From Fusibacter bizertensis (GTDB lineage: Bacteria > Bacillota > Clostridia > Peptostreptococcales > Acidaminobacteraceae), in assembly GCF_029914245.1 (NCBI RefSeq), contig NZ_JARYZI010000014.1, forward strand, positions 1 to 64,000: DNA of 64,000 bases, written 5' to 3'. Below the pieces are notes generated by a model. It searched no databases. It was given only the letters and a program-made list of their open reading frames with translations, and was not told where the DNA came from. The translations under genes and the position numbers were made by a program. Positions 8,993 to 17,585 of the stretch are shown here, in pieces (within the stretch, counting starts at the first letter, position 1; every line of letters begins with the position of its first letter).

Positions 8993-10642
8993 ATGAAAGA
9001 ACTTTTATTCAAAAGAAAAAAAGCATTTGCAGTATATGTTCTCGCCTGTTTTTTTCCAGTAATAGGACAATTGTTAGGAAATCTTGGATTTGCCAATCTT
9101 ATCGGTGTAGTAGAAAAGGCTAATATGCGAGATTTCTACATAGCTGTTTTGGGAATTGTGGCAATAGTAATTATCTCATCATTGTTACAGTTAAGTTCGA
9201 GATTCCTTAGAATTCGCTTTATGCGAGATACATTACTTGATATAAGAAAACAGGCATTTGATAAAATACTTAATTACAGTTATGCACATTTTAGTAAGAA
9301 ATCAAAAGAAGTATATATCTCTAATTTAGTAAATGACATTAACAATTTTGAGCAGATTTTTTTTCATAGATTATTAAATGTAATCTTTAATAGTGGTGTA
9401 TATTTTACTTCACTTATATTACTTGCCTTCTTTGATTGGCAATTTGCGATTGCGATCTTTGTTGTTTCACTAGTCGTATTTTTAATAACCAAGGGTTTTG
9501 AGGGCAAGACAGTTTCGCTCCAAGAAAATGTATCAACATTAAACGAGGAGTTCACGATTAAAGCTTCCAATACTTTTAATGGTCTTGAAATTTTAAAACT
9601 CAATAGCATTGAAGATAAGTTTTTACTACAAACTATGAAGAGTATCGATAAGGTTGAGCAAAAAAGGTTTTTCTTCACGTTATTCACTGAAGGGCAACGT
9701 GGACTCACTAATATTTTGAGGTATTTGATATTTATTGGTATATTAATGTATTTACTACTTCAAGCTTTCGGAGGGCTTTCAATTGCAAAACTCACTTTTA
9801 TGCTGCAACTAGCAACCGGATGCGTATGGCCAATTGGTCAAGTAATGCCTATGTTTAACGAATTAAAAGCTGCTATAAGGATTTATGAAAAAATCACTGT
9901 AAATGATGAGCCTGAGAGAGACATCAATCAAAATTTAACACCTTATGTTTTTAAGCAATCCATTGTAGCAAAGGGGCTTTCTTTCGCTTATGATAATCAA
10001 CCAATTCTCAACAACGCGAGCTTTAACCTAATAAAAGGTAAGAAGTATTTATTGAAGGGAGCAAGTGGTGCTGGTAAATCTACTTTAATTAAGTTGCTGT
10101 CTAAGATTTACGAAAACTATCAAGGAGAAATTTATCTTGATGATGAAAATTATCATCATGTTTCTTCAGAGGCATTTAACAATAATGTTTCGTATATTTA
10201 TCAAGATGTGTTTTTGTTTGAAGATACACTTTTAAATAATATTACACTCTATAGTGACTACTCTAGTGAGATTATAGACGATGCGATAAAGCGATCGGGA
10301 CTTGAAGAACTTTTGCTCGAAAAAGAAGAAGGGCTAAATTTCAAAATCCAAGAAAATGGCAAAAATCTCTCAGGAGGTCAAAGACAAAGGATCTCTATAG
10401 CGAGAGCAATTATTAAACAAACCGACATATTATTTGCTGATGAAGCAACTTCAAGTTTAAATGAACAATTGGGGAGAGAGGTTGAAGAAACAATTCTATC
10501 TCTAAAAAGTACAGTAATAGCAATTTCTCACAGGTATTATGAAGGAATAACTGAAAAGTATGATTACGTACTTGAACTCAAAAATGGATTGTTACAAGAG
10601 TACCCAAGTGAAGTCTATTTTAAAGAGGTGGTCACACTATGA
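8993..10642 (+). CDS. ABC exporter half-transporter, subunit A
   Basis: 549 residues: an N-terminal six-helix exporter domain (about 1-300) and a C-terminal nucleotide-binding domain (about 320-549). Walker A is GASGAGKST, the signature LSGGQ is canonical, Walker B ends in FADEATSS with the catalytic Glu, and the H-loop is ISHRYY. A GGAGG site precedes the ATG. It overlaps the next ABC gene by ATGA, so the two are probably made together as a heterodimer. It lies in an operon after DUF2089/SHOCT/DUF4097 genes. The substrate could be a peptide, lipid or drug and cannot be told from sequence. Confidence 0.92.
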   Translation: MKELLFKRKKAFAVYVLACFFPVIGQLLGNLGFANLIGVVEKANMRDFYIAVLGIVAIVIISSLLQLSSRFLRIRFMRDTLLDIRKQAFDKILNYSYAHFSKKSKEVYISNLVNDINNFEQIFFHRLLNVIFNSGVYFTSLILLAFFDWQFAIAIFVVSLVVFLITKGFEGKTVSLQENVSTLNEEFTIKASNTFNGLEILKLNSIEDKFLLQTMKSIDKVEQKRFFFTLFTEGQRGLTNILRYLIFIGILMYLLLQAFGGLSIAKLTFMLQLATGCVWPIGQVMPMFNELKAAIRIYEKITVNDEPERDINQNLTPYVFKQSIVAKGLSFAYDNQPILNNASFNLIKGKKYLLKGASGAGKSTLIKLLSKIYENYQGEIYLDDENYHHVSSEAFNNNVSYIYQDVFLFEDTLLNNITLYSDYSSEIIDDAIKRSGLEELLLEKEEGLNFKIQENGKNLSGGQRQRISIARAIIKQTDILFADEATSSLNEQLGREVEETILSLKSTVIAISHRYYEGITEKYDYVLELKNGLLQEYPSEVYFKEVVTL

Positions 10643-12261
10643 AAAAAGCGATTTTTAAAGCTATACCACTCCTAGTGATTGCTGCATTTATAGGTATTCT
10701 AGTTTTCTCGGTTGATGGATTGATATCAATAGAAATGATGAAAGCGATTGATGCGGTAACTTCACAGAACAAAGTAGCTTTTGGAGAACATATTAAAGGG
10801 CTATTGTTTCTAGCGATATTTCTTGTGCCCACAACACTTCTCCTGGCTTATCTTAAAGGAAAATACAAGAAAAAGGCAATTGTATCTGCAAAGCGATATT
10901 ATATGGAACAAATCTTTGATAAAGAGATCAATCAATTTCAATCTGAGAATACAGCTATGTATATCAGTACATTAACAAACGACGTTTCAAATATTGAAAT
11001 GAATTACATTGATGGACTATATGAAGTTGTCATTAATACAATGAACTTTATCGTAGGAATAATTGTAATTGCTTATGTGAGTCCGATTGCACTTGTCGTT
11101 GGTCTTGTACTAGGTTTGCTTGGTACGGTGATTTCGGTAGTGATGGGAAAACCACTCCAAAAACATCAAGAACACAGAAGTGAATTTTATAAAGACTATA
11201 CTTCATATATCAAAGAGTTTTTAAGTGCTTTTCATATTATTAAATCCAATAACCTTAACGACAAAGTCAGAAAAGATTTTTTTAATAAATCAGAAGCAAT
11301 CCAAGAAAAGGGATATCTTATTGACCGAATAGTTTCATATATTAGTGCGACTCAGAATTTTATGATGATGACGATGATGTATGGTTTGTTGGCTTTTTCA
11401 GTGTTTATGGCAATTAAAGGAAATTTGACGTTAGGTGGTGTGATTCTTATCGTCAATAATATGGAAAAAATCATGTTTCCTTTGATGCAGATTAGTGAAT
11501 GGTTGCCTAAAATACAGTCAAGTAAAGGAATCTTTAAGCGAATTGATAACTTGTTGATTAAGGCTGTTGAGCATGTTGAAACAGTTGAAATTGACGCAAT
11601 TAATGAAGCGATTGGATTTGAGGATGTTAGTTTCTCATATGATGTCCAAGAGGTGCTTAGTCATACAAATTTCAATTTTGAAAAAGGCAAAAAATACCTT
11701 GTGATTGGACCAAGTGGTGGTGGAAAATCTACGGTGCTCAAGCTAATGAGAAAATACTTCAATCCAACAGAGGGCAAGATTAGGTTAGATCATTATAACT
11801 TAAAAGATGTTTTCAAAGAAGATTACTTTTTACAATTAGCCAATATTGAACAACAGGTATTTATCTTTGAGGATACGTTGCTGAATAATTTGTGTTTGTA
11901 TAAAGAATACTCTGCCGAGGAAATTGAACTGGCTATCATAAAAGCCGGATTAACAGACTTTGTTGAGGGCCATCCACAGGGCTTAGAGCGTATGCTCTAT
12001 GACAATGGCAAGAACATATCGGGTGGTGAAAAAAGTAGAATAGCAATTGCAAGAGGTTTATTACAACATGCTAAGGTTATCATATTAGATGAAGCGTTTG
12101 CAAGCTTAGACAGTGCAATTGCAAAAAATATTGAAAAGACAATTTTAGATCTTGATGAGGTAATGGTCGTCAACGTAAGTCATGTTATTTTTGAGGAAAC
12201 TAAAGCTTACTATGATGAGATCTATATGATAAAAAATAAAAATGTGTATGCAATGTCTTAA
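10639..12261 (+). CDS. ABC exporter half-transporter, subunit B
   Basis: 540 residues with the same layout as subunit A: membrane domain (about 1-310) and nucleotide-binding domain (about 325-540). Walker A is GPSGGGKST, Walker B is IILDEAFASLD and the H-loop is NVSHV. The signature is ISGGE instead of LSGGQ, so the two ATP sites of the heterodimer differ. Both subunits keep the Walker B glutamate, so neither is obviously a dead site. The last 21 bases of the gene form the first arm and loop of the terminator, an unusually tight arrangement. Confidence 0.92.
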   Translation: MKKAIFKAIPLLVIAAFIGILVFSVDGLISIEMMKAIDAVTSQNKVAFGEHIKGLLFLAIFLVPTTLLLAYLKGKYKKKAIVSAKRYYMEQIFDKEINQFQSENTAMYISTLTNDVSNIEMNYIDGLYEVVINTMNFIVGIIVIAYVSPIALVVGLVLGLLGTVISVVMGKPLQKHQEHRSEFYKDYTSYIKEFLSAFHIIKSNNLNDKVRKDFFNKSEAIQEKGYLIDRIVSYISATQNFMMMTMMYGLLAFSVFMAIKGNLTLGGVILIVNNMEKIMFPLMQISEWLPKIQSSKGIFKRIDNLLIKAVEHVETVEIDAINEAIGFEDVSFSYDVQEVLSHTNFNFEKGKKYLVIGPSGGGKSTVLKLMRKYFNPTEGKIRLDHYNLKDVFKEDYFLQLANIEQQVFIFEDTLLNNLCLYKEYSAEEIELAIIKAGLTDFVEGHPQGLERMLYDNGKNISGGEKSRIAIARGLLQHAKVIILDEAFASLDSAIAKNIEKTILDLDEVMVVNVSHVIFEETKAYYDEIYMIKNKNVYAMS

Positions 12262-12283
12262 CATTGCATACACATTTTTTTTT
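12241..12283. terminator. Bidirectional terminator with the stop codon in its loop
   Basis: Perfect 15-bp stem (12241-12255 with 12262-12276) and a 6-nt loop, TCTTAA, that holds the TAA stop of the ABC gene. T-rich tails follow on both strands, so it also serves the converging amidohydrolase gene. Confidence 0.92.
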
Positions 12284-13859
12284 ATGTTGAGTAGACACAG
12301 TTACCACCAACATATGTTTTAGCAACCTTAACGTTTAGAAGAGCATCTGCTTCAAGCGTCTCAAGTAAATTAGGAATGGCTATAAAATCTGCTAAGTATC
12401 CAGTTTTCAATTCACCTTTAAAGTGGGCTTCGTATGAGAAGTAAGCACCAGCTTTAGTGTAAGCATCAAATGCAGTATTAAAATCTAAGCATTCCTCGCT
12501 ATAAAAAACTTTTCCTGATGGATTTTTACGGTAAATTGCATAATATAGTCCTCTGAAGGGATTGGGGTCTTCAACAGGTGCATCTGATCCAAAAGCGAGT
12601 ATGATATTATTTTCAATCATGGTACGATAAGCATAAGAAAATCTAGCGAGTTCAGAGCCAACACGCTGCTCGACTATATTCATATCATATTCTAAGAATA
12701 CAGGCTGTACCAACGCGTGGATACCCGATTGACCCATTGTTTTTATCATTAAACGGTCCATTATCTGACAGTGTATAATCGCATCTCGTCTATTTTGCGG
12801 TGCAGAGGATCTATCTGTATTGCTCAGATGCTCAATGATCCAATTGATGGTGTAATCCCCTATGCCGTGAATGGCCACATCTATATGATTAGCCATTGCA
12901 ATTGAGATTAGATTTTTGAGTTCATTCTCATTGTGAATCAAAATGCCTTGTGTATCAGCAGCATCGCGATATGGTGCTCTTAGTTTCGCTGTTCTGGAGC
13001 CTAGACTTCCATCAGCCAATATTTTTAGAGGACCTGTCTTGAAAAAGATACTGCCTTGGTTTTGCTGATAGCCACTATTAATATGGCTCATGAAGTCTTC
13101 TGGTGTGAAAAACTGCGATTGTTCATATACTCTTAATTTTAGCAAACCATTTTGATCTAGTTTTTTAAAGAGAACGATAATTTTGAACTGGTCTTTAGCA
13201 TCTACCATGATGAGGTCGTCAGTCTGTACTGAAGTTATACCATATTGATGTAGGCAAGACTGTGCTTTTAAAATATAGTGCTCCATGTCACTTATGCTAG
13301 GATCTTGACGAACAAGTGACAGTGCATTTTCTCGTAGAATGCCAGTGGGAATAGTATTTTCTAACTCGATTTCGCCACCTTCTATTTTTGTGTCCGCATT
13401 AATGTTGAAATAATGAAGTGCATAACTATTTACCACAGCAATATGGCCACATGTTCTGTAGAGAATAATAGGGCGATCATTAGAAACGACGTCCAAATCA
13501 AAACGACTAGGGAACTTAACTGAGTCGAAAAGATCTTGATTCCATCCCCTCCCCACAACCACAGAGGGTTGATGTATAGTGATATAGTCGGATAAAATCT
13601 GCTGAAGTTGTGATAGGCTTTTTACACCATCAAGGATACATTGGCTAAGTGAAGCGCCATAGCCAATTAGATGCATATGAGAATCGTTAAAACTTGGATA
13701 TAAGTGGTAGTTGGATAAGTCTATAAATTCATAGTCAGTCATTTCGTAAGTCGTTGGAAGTTTATCAGTTATTCGCTCAATGATGCCATTATCCACATAA
13801 ATGATTGAATTTTCATCGTGATTTGGGTAGATTGATTTAGCTTTGATTACCTTTTTCAT
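12282..13859 (-). CDS. YtcJ-type metal-dependent amidohydrolase (amidohydrolase family 3)
   Basis: 525 residues. The metal-binding HxH is at His61/His63 (SHMH), and the family's C-terminal signature FGSDAPVEDPNPF is intact, as is LADGSLGSRTA in the middle. This class hydrolyses N-acyl or N-formimino-type bonds, but few members have known substrates. A beta-sandwich segment at the N-terminus (about 1-55) leads into the TIM barrel. No signal peptide, so cytoplasmic. The start is supported by GAGGCGA. It is a single-gene unit with a strong promoter (13890-13918) facing the apbE promoter; substrate unknown. Confidence 0.9.
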   Translation of the reverse strand: MKKVIKAKSIYPNHDENSIIYVDNGIIERITDKLPTTYEMTDYEFIDLSNYHLYPSFNDSHMHLIGYGASLSQCILDGVKSLSQLQQILSDYITIHQPSVVVGRGWNQDLFDSVKFPSRFDLDVVSNDRPIILYRTCGHIAVVNSYALHYFNINADTKIEGGEIELENTIPTGILRENALSLVRQDPSISDMEHYILKAQSCLHQYGITSVQTDDLIMVDAKDQFKIIVLFKKLDQNGLLKLRVYEQSQFFTPEDFMSHINSGYQQNQGSIFFKTGPLKILADGSLGSRTAKLRAPYRDAADTQGILIHNENELKNLISIAMANHIDVAIHGIGDYTINWIIEHLSNTDRSSAPQNRRDAIIHCQIMDRLMIKTMGQSGIHALVQPVFLEYDMNIVEQRVGSELARFSYAYRTMIENNIILAFGSDAPVEDPNPFRGLYYAIYRKNPSGKVFYSEECLDFNTAFDAYTKAGAYFSYEAHFKGELKTGYLADFIAIPNLLETLEADALLNVKVAKTYVGGNCVYST

Positions 13860-13889
13860 AGTCGCCTCGTTTAAAAGTATTTTACAATT

Positions 13890-13918
13890 ATTATATATGT
13901 AAAATCGTGACTTGTCAG
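13890..13918 (-). promoter_or_regulatory. Promoter of the amidohydrolase gene
   Basis: Minus strand: CTGACA (13913-13918), 17-bp spacer, TATAAT (13890-13895). One mismatch from the sigma-A consensus. It lies back to back with the apbE -10 element, so the two promoters overlap. Confidence 0.75.
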
Positions 13919-13925
13919 TGGATTA

Positions 13926-13934
13926 TGATATAAT
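13926..13934 (+). promoter_or_regulatory. Extended -10 promoter of apbE
   Basis: TGATATAAT, a perfect extended -10. The -35 region overlaps the divergent amidohydrolase promoter and is weak. Confidence 0.55.
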
Positions 13935-14021
13935 GGATAGGGTAAAATACATTGTGTAATAAATCACAAATAGTCCTAGAATATAGATAAAAAGAGAGTC
14001 TAGGCCGAAATAGGAGGAAAA

Positions 14022-15290
14022 ATGAAGTATAAGAAACATCTGGTATTAGCGATTAGTATGTTGTTTTTATTAAGTGGTTGTAAAGCGCAGCCAAGTGATA
14101 TAAGTAATACCACGGCAGAAACGAGTTCGACTGAAGTTGTTCAAACTTCAGAAGGTACATCACAAGAAACTACTTTGGTCCCAGGGACAACTGAATCAGC
14201 TTCATCTGAAGTTGTTACAAGTGAAGCTGCCACAACTGAAACTACTACAACAGAAACTACTACTACAGAACATAAAATCACTAGAAGTGAGTCAACCATT
14301 CGAAATGATTCGAAGACAAATAGTATCATAACTACTCAAGATAGTTTTCAAATAGGTACTTACGTTACGCTAAGTATATATGCAGATGCACAAGTACCTG
14401 ATCGCGTATTTGATGATCTGTTTGGATTAATTGATAAGTATGAGTATATGATCTCTAAAAATATCAAAGGAACTGAGCTCAATCAAGTGAACCAAAATGC
14501 TGGAATAGCACCAGTAAGAGTATCTAAAGATATAATAGAGATGATAAAGTTGGGCCTCAAGTATGCTGATGTAACAAAAGGTAGATTTGATATTTCAGTT
14601 GGTCCATTAGTGGACTTATGGGCTATAGGTACTGATTTTGCTCATCTTCCTACAGATGCTGAAATCAAAGAAAAAATGGCACTTATTGATTATAAGAAAA
14701 TCGTGATTGATGAAACAAAGCAAACGGTGTTTCTACCCGAAAAGGATATGGAAATCGATTTAGGCGCAATTGCAAAAGGATATATTGCTGATCGTTTAAA
14801 AGGATTGATTCAAGAAGAAGGCTATGAAAGTGCAATTATTAACTTAGGTGGAAATGTCTTAACTGTTGGTACAAAGCCCAACAGTGATAACTGGAACATT
14901 GGTGTAAGAAATCCTGAATCTAATGCAGGTTCAACCATGGGGATATTGAAGCTTACGGATAACTCAATTGTTTCCTCAGGTGTGTATGAAAGATTTTTCA
15001 TCGAAGATAATGTGAGATATCACCATATTATCAATGCGACAACTGGCTATCCAGAACAGAATGATATGTTATCAGTATCGATTATTTCTGAGCGATCTGT
15101 TGATGGAGATGCTTTATCAACAACAGTTTTTCTACTTGGACTTAAAGAAGGTTACCGCTATATTGAATCACTCGATGGTGTCGGTGCGGTATTTATTATG
15201 AAAGACCATTCTGTATATGTAACAGATAGCCTACAGGATAAATTCACACTGACGAGCAAAGATTATACAATTAAATCGATCAATAATTAA
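14022..15290 (+). CDS. apbE: ApbE-family FAD:protein FMN transferase, lipoprotein
   Basis: 422 residues. A lipoprotein signal ends in LLSGC (Cys20). A linker of about 75 residues rich in Thr, Ser and Glu follows, then the ApbE catalytic domain (about 103-415) with GRFDISVGPLVDLW, EIDLGAIAKGYIAD, NLGGNV, HHIINATTGYP and the Mg-site segment DGDALSTT. ApbE enzymes transfer FMN from FAD onto Thr or Ser of target domains outside the membrane. A likely target is the two-domain FMN-binding lipoprotein encoded convergently next door. The long linker would let the enzyme stand off the membrane within the wall. Start behind AGGAGG. Confidence 0.95.
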   Translation: MKYKKHLVLAISMLFLLSGCKAQPSDISNTTAETSSTEVVQTSEGTSQETTLVPGTTESASSEVVTSEAATTETTTTETTTTEHKITRSESTIRNDSKTNSIITTQDSFQIGTYVTLSIYADAQVPDRVFDDLFGLIDKYEYMISKNIKGTELNQVNQNAGIAPVRVSKDIIEMIKLGLKYADVTKGRFDISVGPLVDLWAIGTDFAHLPTDAEIKEKMALIDYKKIVIDETKQTVFLPEKDMEIDLGAIAKGYIADRLKGLIQEEGYESAIINLGGNVLTVGTKPNSDNWNIGVRNPESNAGSTMGILKLTDNSIVSSGVYERFFIEDNVRYHHIINATTGYPEQNDMLSVSIISERSVDGDALSTTVFLLGLKEGYRYIESLDGVGAVFIMKDHSVYVTDSLQDKFTLTSKDYTIKSINN

Positions 15291-15312
15291 GTTATAGTTT
15301 ATGAATAAAGAG

Positions 15313-15343
15313 AGAACCTTGGATCATGATCCAAGGTTCTTTT
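15313..15343 (+). terminator. Intrinsic terminator of apbE
   Basis: 13-bp perfect stem (15313-15325 with 15328-15340), centred on an AT dinucleotide, then a short T run (TCTTTT). Confidence 0.8.
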
Positions 15344-15404
15344 ATTGTATTATGAATTTGTTTTTATTATGACTGTGTCTATATACCCGAAAGACTATAG
15401 CCTA

Positions 15405-15456
15405 TGAAAAAAGGAGATTTTCCTATCTGACAATTGTCAGGTAGGAAGATCTCCTT
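15405..15456 (-). terminator. Long-stem terminator of the FMN-binding lipoprotein gene
   Basis: 22-bp hairpin (15411-15432 with 15435-15456, two G-U pairs on the plus strand). On the minus strand it is followed by seven T. It lies 44 bases after the stop of the minus-strand gene. Confidence 0.88.
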
Positions 15457-15499
15457 ATCATACTTGATTAGTGTTTTGTTGTTTGCACTTCTCTTTATA

Positions 15500-16405
15500 T
15501 TATCTTAATTTAAGCGCTTGCTTAGCAAGTTCAATGAAATTACCTACGTGAATAGATACGCCTGTAATTGCATCAGTGTGTCCTTCAGCATCAGTTAAAG
15601 TTACTGCTTCAAAATCTTGAGTATCAACTAAGAATCCTTCAACTAGAGCAGCTTGCTCATGCCATTCAGATGAAGCTTTACCGATAGATACCATACCATA
15701 GTCACCATCGATTGAAGCTGTCTTTTTATCTTTTTCAGTATCTTTGCTTGTTCCATTCCAGTTAGCAGCAACGATAAAACCGTTGATTACTGTAAATGAA
15801 GCATTTTCTTTCCAACCTGAATCGCCATAATCAGCATCTTCAGCGTAGAAAGAACCATCTACGTATTTACCAGTTCCAACAGGACCAGCAGCAAGAGCTT
15901 CATTTGTTAAGTCAACAAAATCACTTACATGGATTGAAACGCCAGTGATTGAGTCAGTATGACCTTCAGCATCTGAATAGTTAAGACCATCAAATGATTG
16001 GTTTTCTACTAAGTAAGCTTCAGCAAGAGCAGCTTGTACATCCCACTCAGATTGTGCTTTACCGTAAGCAACCATGTTGTATTCGCCATCCATAGATGTC
16101 GTTTTTTTGTCTTTTCCAGCAGTTACGCTAGCGCCGTTCCAATCAGCATTTACGATCTTACCATCTTTAACTTCGATTGTAACAACTGTTTTCCAACCTG
16201 ACTCAGCGTCAAAAGTTGGTTGTGTAGCAAAGTAGATTCCATCAGCTAATGAACCACCAGCTGCTGTAGTTTCAGCTGCTGTAGTTTCAGCTGCTGTTGT
16301 TTCTGCTGCTGTAGTTTCAACTACTGCAGGCTCATCTTTTGCACATCCAATAAATAAACTGCTCATCATAACTAATACGAGCAATAGACTTAATAATTTC
16401 CTCAT
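15500..16405 (-). CDS. Two-domain FMN-binding lipoprotein (PplA-like)
   Basis: 301 residues from ATG 16405, directly after AGGAGGTGG; eight extra upstream codons in the open frame lack a ribosome site. The lipoprotein signal ends at Cys21. A linker of four ETTAA repeats (30-49) leads to two homologous FMN-binding domains (about 53-175 and 180-300). Each ends in a flavinylation-type motif: DSITGVS (151-157) and DAITGVS (278-284). The usual acceptor is Thr; here both are Ser. With the adjacent ApbE this resembles the flavin-based surface electron shuttle of Listeria (PplA/FmnB). Partner NADH dehydrogenase and quinone genes are not in the window. Confidence 0.9.
   Translation of the reverse strand: MRKLLSLLLVLVMMSSLFIGCAKDEPAVVETTAAETTAAETTAAETTAAGGSLADGIYFATQPTFDAESGWKTVVTIEVKDGKIVNADWNGASVTAGKDKKTTSMDGEYNMVAYGKAQSEWDVQAALAEAYLVENQSFDGLNYSDAEGHTDSITGVSIHVSDFVDLTNEALAAGPVGTGKYVDGSFYAEDADYGDSGWKENASFTVINGFIVAANWNGTSKDTEKDKKTASIDGDYGMVSIGKASSEWHEQAALVEGFLVDTQDFEAVTLTDAEGHTDAITGVSIHVGNFIELAKQALKLR
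16260..16319 (-). repeat. Four tandem 15-bp repeats encoding ETTAA
   Basis: Four copies of GCTGCTGTAGTTTCA (the third with two changes), within the linker of the FMN-binding lipoprotein. An in-frame 15-bp unit allows length change by slippage without breaking the reading frame. Confidence 0.9.
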
Positions 16406-16442
16406 AAGCCACCTCCTAGTGTTTTGCAAACAACCTAAACTT

Positions 16443-16470
16443 ATTATATCAAAAGTTTCGATAAAAGCAA
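16443..16470 (-). promoter_or_regulatory. Promoter of the FMN-binding lipoprotein gene
   Basis: Minus strand: TTGCTT (16465-16470), 16-bp spacer, TATAAT (16443-16448) preceded by TGA. It has the same TGATATAAT 9-mer as the apbE promoter. Confidence 0.65.
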
Positions 16471-16504
16471 TTTATATTAAGGAATCTTGATACTTTTTTA
16501 ACGT

Positions 16505-16536
16505 AAAAAAAGGAAACATTTGAGAAATGCTTCCTT
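16505..16536 (-). terminator. Intrinsic terminator of the ybjQ-like unit
   Basis: 12-bp stem (16510-16521 with 16525-16536). Its one irregular pair is G-U on the minus strand but A-C on the plus strand, so it is built for minus transcripts. T run on the minus strand at 16505-16510. Confidence 0.8.
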
Positions 16537-16618
16537 CTGTTGATATAAGTGAGTCGTAGAAATTTTTTTGTATGAAAATACTCAAAAAAGTGACAACGTT
16601 ATTTCCAATTTGAGGTTG

Positions 16619-16933
16619 TTACTCATACACAACTGCAGTGCCATACACCATGATTTCTGCAGCACCTTGTACAACACTTGATGAGGCATATCTTATGTTT
16701 ATAATTGCATTTGCCCCTTGAGCGGTTGCTTCATCTACCATGTGCTTAGTAGCAATCTGTCTTGCTTCATTTAACATATCGCTATATTCCTTCATCTCCC
16801 CACCAACGAGATGGCGAAAACCTGATGCGATGTCTTTGCCAATGTGTTTGGCTCTTATTGTGCTTCCTTTTACTAAGCCTATTGTCTTTACAATTTTTTT
16901 AGAAGGTATATCTGGGGTGTTTACCAATAACAT
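16619..16933 (-). CDS. YbjQ/UPF0145 family protein
   Basis: 104 residues, the full length of the YbjQ/UPF0145 family, with its typical TPDIPSKKI start, the central GGEMKEYSDMLNEAR segment and the glycine/alanine-rich AQGANAIINIRY. Members form ring-shaped oligomers and were once called putative heavy-metal-binding proteins; their true function is uncertain. AAGGAGG precedes the ATG. It is the second gene of a unit with a small membrane protein, 23 bases apart, ended by the terminator at 16505-16536. Confidence 0.92.
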   Translation of the reverse strand: MLLVNTPDIPSKKIVKTIGLVKGSTIRAKHIGKDIASGFRHLVGGEMKEYSDMLNEARQIATKHMVDEATAQGANAIINIRYASSSVVQGAAEIMVYGTAVVYE

Positions 16934-16956
16934 AAAAATTCCTCCTTAAGTTGATA

Positions 16957-17175
16957 TCAATATTTTTTATAGTCGTTTCCTTCTTTTTTAGACTCTTTAA
17001 ACCGATCGTTAATCAGTGAAATAATGAGGACTATTCCTACAATTAATAAACCAATTGCTAATATATTGATGATTTGGTTAAGGACCATCAAGGAAGGTAT
17101 CAAAATTGTGAGAACAGCAAACAAAAATATTAAGACAATGAAAGTTACAAATAAAACACTTGAAAATTTGATCAT
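16957..17175 (-). CDS. Small two-helix membrane protein, unknown function
   Basis: 72 residues with two strongly hydrophobic stretches (about 5-32 and 36-57) and a charged tail rich in Lys, Asp and Glu. I do not recognise a family. The ribosome site is modest (AAGGGG). It is placed as a real gene because it is followed at 23 bases by the ybjQ-like gene on the same strand and has convincing membrane topology. It may anchor or regulate that partner; this is inference from position only. Confidence 0.6.
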   Translation of the reverse strand: MIKFSSVLFVTFIVLIFLFAVLTILIPSLMVLNQIINILAIGLLIVGIVLIISLINDRFKESKKEGNDYKKY

Positions 17176-17585
17176 AAGACCAGCCCCTTTTTAATTTCTA
17201 TCTTTATAGCCTTATATTATCAAATAACACTTCTTTAGTTATTAAAAAAGAATTAACTTTTATGCTTTTAATGAAAAATTATAAAAAACCATAAAAATTT
17301 TTTTATAAATTAAAAACGATTTTTATACAGTGGAAGTAAAATTTGAATAGCTCGAATTATTAGACAATTCCGAAATTTTAAACTGTTTAGACTTACTAAG
17401 CTATAAATACTTATAAAAATATACAGTGCATGAATATGCAAAATTGTTTGAAAATTCTACAAAAGGCTACAAACGTTGAAAAACTAAGCTTGTCAATATT
17501 TTGTCACAAGTGATATACTGTAAGTGCTTCAGAATGATTATGAATAAATTGCCATATAATTACAAACCAAACTGAAAGAGGTGTT
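17176..17585 (+). other. AT-rich 410-bp control region upstream of arcA
   Basis: No gene is visible. The stretch 17255-17340 is A/T-tract rich, as in UP elements. CATGAATATGCAAA (17429-17442) contains both halves of a Bacillus-type ARG box, but four bases closer than the consensus. A good promoter lies at 17490-17519. Confidence 0.5.
17490..17519 (+). promoter_or_regulatory. Promoter of the arginine deiminase operon
   Basis: TTGTCA (17490-17495), 18-bp spacer, TATACT (17514-17519) preceded by TGA as an extended -10. It lies about 65 bases before the arcA start. Confidence 0.75.

Noticed and set aside
14141-14329. Reverse-strand frame rich in Val and Ser opposite the apbE linker
   Set aside because: It is the complement of the Thr/Glu-rich linker repeat and lacks a ribosome site.
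17429-17446. ArgR box upstream of arcA
   Set aside because: Both half-sequences resemble the Bacillus ARG box but are four bases too close; kept only as a remark in the control-region entry.
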